The notes under the pieces: model-generated
Told to the model about the DNA's origin: nothing
Seen by the model: the letters and a program-made list of their open reading frames with translations, nothing else
The model's database searches: none
Assembly (NCBI RefSeq): GCF_027594145.1
Contig: NZ_JAQFFK010000003.1
Coordinates: 434,001-498,000, forward strand
Direction: 5' to 3'
Length of the DNA stretch: 64,000 bases
Source: Methanococcoides alaskense
GTDB taxonomy: Archaea; Halobacteriota; Methanosarcinia; Methanosarcinales; Methanosarcinaceae
Shown here: in pieces, positions 1 to 8,085 of the stretch
How positions within the stretch are numbered: the stretch's first letter is position 1
Layout: each line of letters opens with the position of its first letter
Translations under genes and position numbers: made by a program

Positions 1-10
1 AGACGGTGAA

Positions 11-385
11 ATGGTTTCGAAAAAGTTCAAGGCTGCGCCTTATGAATTTACTATCGCCACCCGCGCAAAGTGGAAGATGGTAATATCTAATGAGGACCTG
101 GAACTTCGTGCTGGCGAATATAAGAAGATCGCAATTAAGGAAGTCATATTGGATGCTGACACACTTGCAATTCCATGTGCGTTCACTTATCATGCAGTTG
201 CTTCCGTTCTGAAGGTCTCTTCAAAGGAAGGGAATTGCCTTGTTGAAAGCCCGCGTACCATCAATCATGCATATGTATTCGGACAGGAGTCCGGAAAGGT
301 TAGGGCAGGGGACCTGCTTGGTGTACTGAATGTCTTCCCTATCATGTTCACAAGGGAAGCTATGAAACCTATGCTTGTAAAATGA
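11..385 (+). CDS. DUF22-like protein, possibly 5' partial
   Basis: A 124-residue soluble protein that resembles the archaeal DUF22 family in its conserved N-terminal AAPYEFTIATRAKWKMV stretch and the central AFTYHAVASVL segment. No enzymatic function is known to me for this family. The reading frame is open to the left edge of the window, so the true start could lie upstream. The visible GGTGA at 5-9 is too close to the ATG at 11 to be its ribosome site, unless it belongs to the end of an upstream gene. It is followed after 22 bases by a zinc-binding protein in the same direction. Family assignment is from memory of the sequence pattern and is moderately sure. Confidence 0.65.
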   Translation: MVSKKFKAAPYEFTIATRAKWKMVISNEDLELRAGEYKKIAIKEVILDADTLAIPCAFTYHAVASVLKVSSKEGNCLVESPRTINHAYVFGQESGKVRAGDLLGVLNVFPIMFTREAMKPMLVK

Positions 386-407
386 ACTGATCCAAGGGGG
401 CCTTTAA

Positions 408-914
408 ATGGAAAAATGCGTGATCTGTGGAGATGATCAGGATTTCAAGCAATATGAGGGCTATAATATCTGTACCTCCTGTGCCGACATCATGGAAGAT
501 GTGATGAGCGAGTATTTCATGAAAACGGTGAGTGATGCTACAAAACCGAAGGCGCATGAAGGCTATCTGCACTATCTTGATAATACCAGTCGATATGTGA
601 GTGATTACAAGAAGATCCTCTCTAAATCACACAAGTATACTGTAGATGCTTCTGAACGCGCAGATGATGCTCTTAATGAGAGTAAGATGCCCTCAAAGCA
701 GCGTTATTTTGAACGAATGCATGAGGTGCTTGATTGGCTTGAGAAGACGCCACAGTTCTATCATTATTATTTCAGGGAATATTATACCTGTCCGAGCTGT
801 GATTCCTCGATCTTTGATAAGTATGAAACTGAAGAAGTGGGGGAGTGGCTTGTGATAACTTGTTCCAATTGTGGCGAAATGGTCAAGAAGTATTACTCTC
901 CAAAGATGATCTGA
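408..914 (+). CDS. Zinc-binding hypothetical protein with two CxxC pairs
   Basis: A 168-residue protein with an N-terminal CVICGDD...CTSC pair (residues about 4-23) and a C-terminal CPSCDSS...CSNCGEM pair (about 129-156). These are two separate zinc-ribbon-like knuckles around a charged helical middle. An AGGGGGCC-like stretch precedes the ATG. It follows the DUF22-like gene closely and could share its transcript. The lack of catalytic motifs suggests a binding or regulatory protein, but I do not recognise a named family. Confidence 0.6.
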   Translation: MEKCVICGDDQDFKQYEGYNICTSCADIMEDVMSEYFMKTVSDATKPKAHEGYLHYLDNTSRYVSDYKKILSKSHKYTVDASERADDALNESKMPSKQRYFERMHEVLDWLEKTPQFYHYYFREYYTCPSCDSSIFDKYETEEVGEWLVITCSNCGEMVKKYYSPKMI

Positions 915-1158
915 TATTTGTAAAGCAGGTATATTCTGCTTTCTTTGACTTTTTTAAATTTTACTGAATACGTACTTTTGGTACTTTTAATAAGCTTAAA
1001 TATGCGTTTTTCTGCTAAATTTCTATTCAAAATCCACACAGTCCTTCTATTCTTCTCCTGTTAATATTTAGTCATCTTTTGTTATGTATGTGTGTTTTTT
1101 GGAAATAGTTATATAGAGACTACTATATCTACGATTATTAATCTTCAGGTGATTCATC
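915..1158 (+). promoter_or_regulatory. Leader and promoter region of the fpo operon
   Basis: This AT-rich gap separates the zinc protein from fpoA. A TATA-like element (TAGTTATATA, about 1106-1115) lies about 45 bases before the fpoA start, which would place the transcription start near 1138-1142. The ribosome site AGGTGA at 1147-1152 is well spaced from the ATG at 1159. No riboswitch-like fold is evident. Confidence 0.5.
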
Positions 1159-1554
1159 ATGTCAGTAATAATCGATAGTAGCAGTATTATCAATAGTTAC
1201 ATTCCGGTTGCTGTGTTTCTTGTTGTTTCGCTTCTGATGCCTCCGGCAACGATGGCTATGGTTAAGTTGGTAAGCCCCAGAAGCAAATCACCTAACAAAT
1301 ACACGACCTATGAATGTGGTTCAGATCCGTTAGGAGATGCGCGAATACAGTTCAATGTTGAGTATTATCTTTATGCGATAGCATTTGTTCTGTTCGATAT
1401 CGAAGTTCTTTTCCTGTACCCATGGGCAATGATCTATCAGGGTACCTCTGTCGATATGGTAACAGCGATCGTTGAGATGCTTATCTTCATTTTTGTTCTG
1501 TTGTTCGGATATGCATACTTATGGAAGAAGGGTGCTCTTAAATGGATGAATTAA
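1159..1554 (+). CDS. fpoA: F420H2 dehydrogenase subunit FpoA
   Basis: NuoA-like membrane subunit (131 aa) of the F420H2:methanophenazine oxidoreductase, the proton-pumping complex I relative of Methanosarcinales. Three transmembrane segments are visible (about residues 12-35, 70-95 and 100-122). The loop with YECGSDP and the segment FNVEYYLYAIAFVLFDIEVLFLYPW are hallmarks of the NuoA family. It is the first gene of a 13-gene operon and overlaps fpoB by 13 bases. The start is supported by AGGTGA six bases upstream. Confidence 0.95.
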   Translation: MSVIIDSSSIINSYIPVAVFLVVSLLMPPATMAMVKLVSPRSKSPNKYTTYECGSDPLGDARIQFNVEYYLYAIAFVLFDIEVLFLYPWAMIYQGTSVDMVTAIVEMLIFIFVLLFGYAYLWKKGALKWMN

Positions 1555-2096
1555 ACGATAACGAAACAGTCGAGAATCAGGAGGGGCATGTGGAAGAGAT
1601 CCCCGGTGTAATCACCACCACTTCCATAGCTATCACTGAATTCTTGAAAAAGACAAAAGCTCAGGATGTAATTAACTGGGGTAGGAAGAACTCTTTGTGG
1701 TTCCTGACTCAGCCAATGGGTTGCTGTGGTGTGGAAATGATCGCTACAGGTTGTGCACACTATGATACTGACAGGTTCGGTATTATACCACGTAATTCTC
1801 CAAGGGCTGCAGATGTCATGATCATTAGTGGATATGTGACAAAGAAATACCTTCCTGCTCTTAATACGCTCTGGGAACAGATGGCTGCACCAAAGTGGGT
1901 AATTTGCATGGGTGACTGCTCTATTAGTGGTGGTCCTTTCTATGAATCTTACAGCACAGTGCAGAACATCGATAAAATGTTCCCTATAGATGTTTTTATT
2001 CCAGGATGTCCGCCAAGGCCAGAAGCCCTGCTTCAGGGATTCATTGAGCTTCAGAAGAAGATCATGGCTAAAAAGGACCGTGGGACGGATTATTGA
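1542..2096 (+). CDS. fpoB: F420H2 dehydrogenase subunit FpoB
   Basis: NuoB-like peripheral subunit (184 aa) that carries the terminal N2-type [4Fe-4S] cluster passing electrons to methanophenazine in the membrane arm. The ligand pattern is visible: GCCGVEM with adjacent cysteines (about residue 60), CMGDCSISGG and the C-terminal GCPPRPEALLQG. The first 25 residues are acidic and probably disordered. It overlaps the end of fpoA, consistent with coupled translation, and is followed by fpoC after nine bases. Confidence 0.95.
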   Translation: MDELNDNETVENQEGHVEEIPGVITTTSIAITEFLKKTKAQDVINWGRKNSLWFLTQPMGCCGVEMIATGCAHYDTDRFGIIPRNSPRAADVMIISGYVTKKYLPALNTLWEQMAAPKWVICMGDCSISGGPFYESYSTVQNIDKMFPIDVFIPGCPPRPEALLQGFIELQKKIMAKKDRGTDY

Positions 2097-2105
2097 GGTG
2101 ATCAC

Positions 2106-2582
2106 ATGGATGCAAAAACCATTATTGATTCATTGGTTAATAAGTTCCAGGATTCCCTCGTGGATGCAAAAGTGGATTCTGATATCAGAGTCTCTGCTTA
2201 TCTGGAACCGGAAAAGATCGTGGAAGTCTGCCAGTACATGAAAGATGAACTTTTATTTGATCATCTCTCAAGCGAGACTGCTGTAGATTATCCTAAAAGG
2301 AACGAGATCGTGGTTGTCTATCATATTGGTTCATATGACCATTCTGTTCTAATGACCATCAAAGTTAAACTTCCTCGTGATGCTCCGGAGATCGAGTCTA
2401 TTGTTCCTGTTCATTGGAATGCAAATTGGTATGAAAGAGAAACATACGAACTGTTCGGTGTTAAATTTAACAATCACCCCGACCTCAAACCTCTGGTCCT
2501 TCCAGATGAATTGATGGGAGATTGGCCTTTGAGAAAGGATTACGAAGGCTTCCCGAACAGAACTGCTAGAAATTTGGTGTGA
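2106..2582 (+). CDS. fpoC: F420H2 dehydrogenase subunit FpoC
   Basis: NuoC (30-kDa) family subunit, 158 aa, part of the connecting module between the electron-input device and the membrane arm. The family signature is visible as WYERETYELFGVKFNNHPDL followed by LRKDYEG near the C-terminus. A GAGGTGATC ribosome site precedes the ATG. As in other archaeal Fpo complexes, it is a separate gene, not fused to the NuoD-like subunit. Confidence 0.93.
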   Translation: MDAKTIIDSLVNKFQDSLVDAKVDSDIRVSAYLEPEKIVEVCQYMKDELLFDHLSSETAVDYPKRNEIVVVYHIGSYDHSVLMTIKVKLPRDAPEIESIVPVHWNANWYERETYELFGVKFNNHPDLKPLVLPDELMGDWPLRKDYEGFPNRTARNLV

Positions 2583-2592
2583 GGGTATAAAT

Positions 2593-3717
2593 ATGGATGA
2601 AACAGTTGGCCCATCAGAAATGATCGTTCACCTTGGACCTCAACATCCGATGCAACCAGGACCATTTAGGTTAAACCTGAAACTTAAAGGTGAAACCGTG
2701 GTCGATGGTGATATCGAGTTGGGATTTATTCACAAGGGTATTGAAAAGATCTTAGAAAACAAAACGTACCTTCAAGGCATACCTATCGTTGACAGAATTT
2801 GCTATCTTACAGCAATGACAAACGAAGAGGCTTATGTCGGTGCTGTTGAAAAACTTGCAGACATTGAAGTTCCTGAAAAATCCCAGTATATCAGGGTTAT
2901 TGTTGAAGAACTGTCAAGATTACAGAGCCACCTTCTTGGAATGGGTGAGTTCGGTGAGTTCATTGGTTTCGTATCAATGTTCATGTATACTATCAAGGAA
3001 AGGGAAGAAATTCTCTCTTTGATGGACATGGTGACAGGAGCACGTATCACACACACATTCCTCAGGTTTGGCGGTGTACGTGACGATCTTCCTGAAGGAT
3101 TCAAGGAAAAATCTGTAGCCGTATTTGCAAGTCTCAGGGAACAGATAGCAGATTATGATAAGCTGTTCAACCATGATGAGATCTACAAGTTACGTTGTTT
3201 CGGTGTTGGTATTCTTGATTCAAAGACCGCAAGGGACCTTGGGGTATCAGGACCGGCACTTCGTGCAACAGGTGTTCCTTTCGATATAAGGAAAGATGAA
3301 CCTTATCTTGTTTACAAGGACCTTGATTTCAAAGTATGTACAGCTACTGACGGCGACATCGCAGCCCGTATCAATGTGAGGCTCGAAGAAATGCTAGAGG
3401 CCATGTACATAATAGAACAATGTCTTGACCAGATGCCAAGCGGCCCTATCTTCTTCGAGGACTCATTATACGGTGTAAGGACACCTGTGATGAGGGTTCC
3501 TGAAGGAGAGGTTTTCCACAGGGTAGAAGATCCACGTGGAGAAATGGGATTCTATATGGTATCAGATGGTTCAGACAAACCATATCGTGTAAAGATAAGG
3601 GGACCGGTATTTCCAACAATGCAGGCATTGCCTCCACTGATCAAAGGCACTACTATTGCCGATGTGGCTGCAATTGCAGGGAGTATGGACGGATGTACGA
3701 GTGAGGCGGACAGGTGA
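2593..3717 (+). CDS. fpoD: F420H2 dehydrogenase subunit FpoD
   Basis: NuoD (49-kDa, [NiFe]-hydrogenase large-subunit-like) family, 374 aa. It forms the methanophenazine-binding site with FpoB. The N-terminal HLGPQHPMQPGPFR motif and the central YVGAVEKL and SRLQSHLLGMGEF segments are typical. The nickel-ligating CxxC pairs of hydrogenases are absent, as expected for a complex I subunit. The TGA overlaps the upstream part of fpoH, so the two are translationally coupled. Confidence 0.95.
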   Translation: MDETVGPSEMIVHLGPQHPMQPGPFRLNLKLKGETVVDGDIELGFIHKGIEKILENKTYLQGIPIVDRICYLTAMTNEEAYVGAVEKLADIEVPEKSQYIRVIVEELSRLQSHLLGMGEFGEFIGFVSMFMYTIKEREEILSLMDMVTGARITHTFLRFGGVRDDLPEGFKEKSVAVFASLREQIADYDKLFNHDEIYKLRCFGVGILDSKTARDLGVSGPALRATGVPFDIRKDEPYLVYKDLDFKVCTATDGDIAARINVRLEEMLEAMYIIEQCLDQMPSGPIFFEDSLYGVRTPVMRVPEGEVFHRVEDPRGEMGFYMVSDGSDKPYRVKIRGPVFPTMQALPPLIKGTTIADVAAIAGSMDGCTSEADR

Positions 3718-3722
3718 TCATG

Positions 3723-4757
3723 ATGTCTTCAGAAGTTATAGATATTCTTTTCAACCCCTGGGTTCGTACTCTGATCGGTCTTTGTCTGATCGGTGTAGTT
3801 TTCGGCGGCGCAATGGTAGTTGTCTGGTTCGAACGTAAACTATCAGGCGATATTCAGTTCAGGCTTGGCCCTAAATATGTAGGTCCTTTCGGTATGTTCC
3901 AGCTTGTGGCCGATGCTATCAAGTTGATGACCAAAGAAGATCTTATTCCGTCAAAGGCAGACCGTTTACTGTTCGTATCAGCACCTATCGTGCTCATGGG
4001 TTCAGTGTTCCTGATGCTTGTGGCAATTCCATTCGGTGCAGTCTTTGTCAATGGTGTCGAGTATCCGATCGTGGGTACGGAAATGGATATAAGTATTCTT
4101 TATATTGAAGCAGTGTCTTCGATCTCTATTATCGGTGCTTTCATGTATGCATACAGTTCCAACAACAAGTATTCACTTCTTGGTGCTTTCAGGAACTTTG
4201 CAAGGATGATCGGATATGAAGTTCCACTCGGTATCACTATAGTAAGTGTAGCGATCATGGTAGGTTCATTGAACATTATCGAGATAGCACAGGCACAGAG
4301 CCCGATCTGGTTCATATTCCTTCAGCCTCTCGGATTCATCGTGTTCTTTATTGCATTGATGGCCGATATGGGTCGTCTTCCGTTCGATCAGAACGAATCT
4401 GAAGAAGAACTGGTCGCAGGATGGATCACAGAATACACAGGTATGAGATTCGGTCTTGGTTTCTTTGCTGAATATATTCACCTTATTCTTGGTTCAATGC
4501 TTGTTGTACTCTTGTTCCTCGGTGGCTGGAACCTCCCTTCATTCCTGACAAATGTCACGATACTTGGAATCTTCCTTCCAACATTGTTCTATCTGTTGAA
4601 GGTTGCTCTTGTTATACTGACCATCATCATGCTTAGATGGGCTGTTCCAAGGTTCAGGATCGATCAGGTTGTTGACCTGAGCTGGAAAAGACTTCTCCCA
4701 CTTTCATTATTGAACCTTGGATGGGCAATAATGCTGGGTATTTACCTGGGAATGTGA
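3723..4757 (+). CDS. fpoH: F420H2 dehydrogenase subunit FpoH
   Basis: NuoH-like membrane subunit (344 aa from this start) with about eight transmembrane helices. It docks the quinone-like carrier cavity to the hydrophilic arm. The family motifs ERKLSGDIQFRLGPKYVGPFG and the acidic loop PFDQNESEEELVAGWITEYTG are clear. A GTG at 3714 and an ATG at 3720 are possible starts. The ATG at 3723 is preferred because AGGTGA (3712-3717) then has a five-base spacing; this site is also the end of fpoD. Confidence 0.94.
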   Translation: MSSEVIDILFNPWVRTLIGLCLIGVVFGGAMVVVWFERKLSGDIQFRLGPKYVGPFGMFQLVADAIKLMTKEDLIPSKADRLLFVSAPIVLMGSVFLMLVAIPFGAVFVNGVEYPIVGTEMDISILYIEAVSSISIIGAFMYAYSSNNKYSLLGAFRNFARMIGYEVPLGITIVSVAIMVGSLNIIEIAQAQSPIWFIFLQPLGFIVFFIALMADMGRLPFDQNESEEELVAGWITEYTGMRFGLGFFAEYIHLILGSMLVVLLFLGGWNLPSFLTNVTILGIFLPTLFYLLKVALVILTIIMLRWAVPRFRIDQVVDLSWKRLLPLSLLNLGWAIMLGIYLGM

Positions 4758-4761
4758 TACC

Positions 4762-5169
4762 ATGGTATTGAAAAATATTGTTAGAGCTGTTAAAAATATC
4801 TACAAGCCCCCTATTACCAGAAGGTATCCTGAGGTGCCCACCGAATTACCTGACAGGTTCAGAGGGCTTCAAAAACTTGATAAAAGTAAGTGTATAGGCT
4901 GTGGTATTTGTGCAAACACCTGCCCCAACAGTGCGATCAAGATCGTAAGGGCAAGGGTAAGCAAAGACAGTGACAAAACAAGATGGTTCCCTGCTATCGA
5001 TATTAGCCACTGTATGTTCTGTGGTCTTTGTATCGATCAGTGTCCACAGGATGCGCTTTCAAGCACAAAGGTCTACACAACCGGTGTGATCAGATTGACC
5101 CATGAAGAATTATTGTACACTCCGGACATGTTAGCACGTGAAACTCCGGTAGGGGAGAATGGTGAGTGA
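4762..5169 (+). CDS. fpoI: F420H2 dehydrogenase subunit FpoI
   Basis: NuoI-like polyferredoxin subunit of 135 aa with two [4Fe-4S] motifs, CIGCGICANTCP and CMFCGLCIDQCP (about residues 41-52 and 80-91). It relays electrons from the F420-oxidising side to the N2 cluster on FpoB. The reading frame ends in TGA at 5167-5169, immediately before the likely fpoJ1 start. The F420H2-oxidising subunit gene fpoF is not in this window, which is normal because it is usually unlinked. Confidence 0.95.
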   Translation: MVLKNIVRAVKNIYKPPITRRYPEVPTELPDRFRGLQKLDKSKCIGCGICANTCPNSAIKIVRARVSKDSDKTRWFPAIDISHCMFCGLCIDQCPQDALSSTKVYTTGVIRLTHEELLYTPDMLARETPVGENGE

Positions 5170-5170
5170 A

Positions 5171-5440
5171 ATGGTAGGTATAATCGAAGGCATCATTTTC
5201 TTGATCGTTGCTCTTGTACTGATCTCATTTGCGATCCTTTCAGTAGTAACAAGGGATATAGTCCGTGCAGCACTTGCATTGATCATCTCTATGTTCACAG
5301 TAGCCGCTGTTTACATAATGCTGAATGCACAGTTTTTGGGTGTTGTCCAGATCCTTGTGTATGTAGGAGCAATTGGAGTTCTGATACTGTTCGCAGTGAT
5401 GCTGACTAAGAAAACAATGGGGCGTGAGAACAATGACTAA
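5171..5440 (+). CDS. fpoJ: F420H2 dehydrogenase subunit FpoJ, N-terminal part
   Basis: This is the first half of a NuoJ-like membrane subunit (89 aa from this start) with three transmembrane helices. The ALALIISMFTVAAVYIMLNAQFLG segment and VYVGAIGVLILFAVML are typical of NuoJ. In Methanosarcina relatives NuoJ is also encoded by two adjacent genes. An ATG at 5159 is open, but its purine-rich site is only about one base away. The ATG at 5171 has GGTGA at 5161-5165 with good spacing and does not overlap fpoI, so it is preferred. Confidence 0.88.
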   Translation: MVGIIEGIIFLIVALVLISFAILSVVTRDIVRAALALIISMFTVAAVYIMLNAQFLGVVQILVYVGAIGVLILFAVMLTKKTMGRENND

Positions 5441-5783
5441 TGATCGTCCAACAATTTTGGATTCATTCATTCATCAGTTCCATCCTAAGAAACAGATAAT
5501 AAAGTTGCTGGACATAGAGGCACCTTCTTTGAGAGGGGTCCTTGATACGATGTTCAGGTTAACCATCGCGGCTCTGTTCCTTGCGGTGATCTTTGTATCA
5601 TTATATGGTACTGGATGGACAACGGTGGACCAGCTTCCACAGAATATTGCTGATCAAAGTAACATCAAAGCACTGGGTGTATTGATATTCACAGACTTTG
5701 TAGTTCCATTTGAGATACTTTCCATAGTATTGCTCTCTTCATTGATCGGTGCAATCTACATGGCAAAAGGAGATGATAACTGA
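5433..5783 (+). CDS. fpoJ: F420H2 dehydrogenase subunit FpoJ, C-terminal part
   Basis: Second half of the split NuoJ-like subunit (116 aa from the ATG at 5433; a GTG at 5424 is an alternative). After a charged N-terminal extension of about 45 residues come two transmembrane helices, including the end segment [24 protein letters not shown], which matches the C-terminal helix of NuoJ. It overlaps the end of fpoJ1 by eight bases and its TGA overlaps the fpoK ATG. The split appears native because both parts have coding overlaps and starts. Confidence 0.85.
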   Translation: MTNDRPTILDSFIHQFHPKKQIIKLLDIEAPSLRGVLDTMFRLTIAALFLAVIFVSLYGTGWTTVDQLPQNIADQSNIKALGVLIFTDFVVPFEILSIVLLSSLIGAIYMAKGDDN

Positions 5784-6085
5784 TGATCCCATTGAATTGG
5801 TATCTGGCTCTTTCAGCTATCGTGTTCTCCATAGGGCTCTATGGTTTGATGACTCATAAGAACGGTATCAGGATGCTGATGTGCGTGGAACTTATGTTAA
5901 ACTCCGCAAACATTAATCTTGTTGCCTTCTCAAGTTACAACGATGATATGACGGGACAGGTATTTGCTCTGTTCTCTATTGCACTCGCTGCAGCAGAAGC
6001 AGCTATTGGATTTGCAATACTCATGTCAATTTACAGGATGCGAGATATGATAGATGTTGATAAACTTAACATATTGAGGTGGTAA
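5783..6085 (+). CDS. fpoK: F420H2 dehydrogenase subunit FpoK
   Basis: NuoK (MnhC-like) membrane subunit, 100 aa, three transmembrane helices. The conserved glutamate of helix 2 is visible in [17 protein letters not shown], and the second in [13 protein letters not shown]; both lie on the central proton-conducting axis of complex I. The ATG overlaps the fpoJ2 stop (TGATG). Confidence 0.94.
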   Translation: MIPLNWYLALSAIVFSIGLYGLMTHKNGIRMLMCVELMLNSANINLVAFSSYNDDMTGQVFALFSIALAAAEAAIGFAILMSIYRMRDMIDVDKLNILRW

Positions 6086-6087
6086 AA

Positions 6088-8085
6088 ATGGCAATGGAAA
6101 ATCTTGCATTTTTAATACCACTACTCCCTGCACTCGCCTTTGTGCTGACTTTTTTCCTTGGGAAGAAGTTGCCATCCGGTGGTGCAATTATTCCGATCAT
6201 TGCAATCGCGATATCCTGTGTGATCTCTCTTTCGATCACAGCAGGTCTGTTAGCTAACCCCGGACATGTTGTAACACAATCTGTTCACTGGTTTGCAATA
6301 CTCAATCTCGGAATATTGATCGATCCGCTTGCAGCGGTAATGCTTTCAATGGTCTCTTTTGTGAGCTTGCTCATCCACATCTATGCTGTGGGTTACATGT
6401 CACATGACCCTGCAAAGCCACGTTACTTTGCAGAGACCGCACTTTTCACAGCAGCTATGCTTGGTCTTATCCTTTCAGACAACATTCTTCAGCTGTTCGT
6501 TTGCTGGGAACTTGTTGGTCTTAGCTCATACCTGCTTATCGGATTCTGGTTCCACAAGCCTGGAGCTGCTTCAGCAGCAAAGAAGGCGTTTTTGACCACC
6601 AGGATCGGAGATGTCATGTTCCTTGCAGGTATCGTTCTGCTTTTCGCAGACATATTTGCAATACTCGAAGGCAAGCTTCCAGAAGGCGTTTATCTCCTTC
6701 AGTTCGAAGAGATATTCAAGTTCATACCTGAACTCGTTGCGATCAACTCAACGATCCTTGGTATGGAAGTAAGTCATTTGACCATTGTAACACTGTTGTT
6801 CTTCGGTGGTGCGGTTGGTAAGTCAGGTCAGTTCCCACTACATGTGTGGCTTCCTGATGCAATGGAAGGTCCAACTACCGTTTCAGCACTTATCCACGCA
6901 GCAACAATGGTTACAGCTGGTGTCTATCTTGTAGCACGTACGTTCCCAATGTTCCTTGCAGCACCTGGTACTTTGATGGTCGTTGCAATGCTCGGTGCTT
7001 TCACTGCACTGTTCGCAGCAACAATGGGTATAGTAATGAACGATCTTAAGAGAGTTCTTGCTTTCTCGACTATCAGCCAGCTTGGTTACATGGTGCTTGG
7101 TCTTGGTCTTGGTGCAGTTATTGGTGCAGAGGCTGTTGGAGTTTCAATGTTCCACCTCATCAACCATGCATTCTTCAAGGCATTGCTCTTCCTCTGTGCA
7201 GGAAGTGTTATTCACGCTGTAGGTACGCATGACATGAGGCAGCTTGGTGGTGTAGGTAAAGTAATGCCTATAACATTCGCTACAATGACCGCAGCAGCAC
7301 TTGCATTGGCAGGTTTTGGTATTCCTGGCACCAGCATTGGTTTCAGTGGTTTCCTCAGTAAGGATCCGATAATCGAATATGCATACGTGTTCGCAACAGA
7401 GACCGGTAATTGGATGCCATACCTGTTCGCTATAACAGCAGCATTCCTGACCTCCCTGTATATCTTCAGGTTGATCTTCATGACCTTTACAGGAAAACCA
7501 AGGACCGATTATGGCGGCCACGAGTCCCCATCATCAATGACAATTCCATTGGCGATACTTGGTGTCCTCGCTGTGATCTTCGGTGCACTCACTAGAGGTA
7601 CGTTCATGAAGTTCATTGAATCGAACTTTGAACATCTTGATATGAATGCACTTGCAGAACTCGGTGGCTATCATCTTGGTCCTCATGGGCATGAACCACT
7701 TCTTATCCTCTGGATGCCTCTGATCGTAGCAGTTGCAGGTCTTGTGATCGCTTATCTGATCTACAACAAGAGGGTCATTGACATGAGCAGGATCGTATCA
7801 AGTGAAAATCCTGTTTACAAGTTGCTCTATAACAGATATTATCAGCATCAGATATTTGTTGAGATCTTTTCCGTAAAGATCATCTATGAAGGTCTTGCAC
7901 TTGCAAGCTTCTATTCAGACAAGATGCTGGATTGGCTTGTCAACGGAACCAGTACCTTCCTTATTGAGGCAGGAGACTCCCTCAGGAAATTCCAGACCGG
8001 AGTTATACAGGATTATGCAGCAGCAGTTGTTGCAGGAGTCGGACTACTGGTAATATTGGTCAAGCTGATCATGGAGGTCTTCTAA
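6088..8085 (+). CDS. fpoL: F420H2 dehydrogenase subunit FpoL
   Basis: NuoL antiporter-like subunit (665 aa), with about 16 transmembrane helices and the long lateral C-terminal extension. Motifs include [19 protein letters not shown] (key glutamate), the channel lysine region [26 protein letters not shown]-like stretch (here ...[14 protein letters not shown]) and [13 protein letters not shown]. A GTG at 6079 opens the frame, but the ATG at 6088 is well placed after GAGGTGG (6076-6082) and does not overlap fpoK. Confidence 0.95.
   Translation: [665 protein letters not shown]

Noticed and set aside
1551-2105. Long minus-strand frame of 184 codons inside fpoB
   Set aside because: It is the antisense shadow of fpoB, with no ribosome site or sensible protein features.
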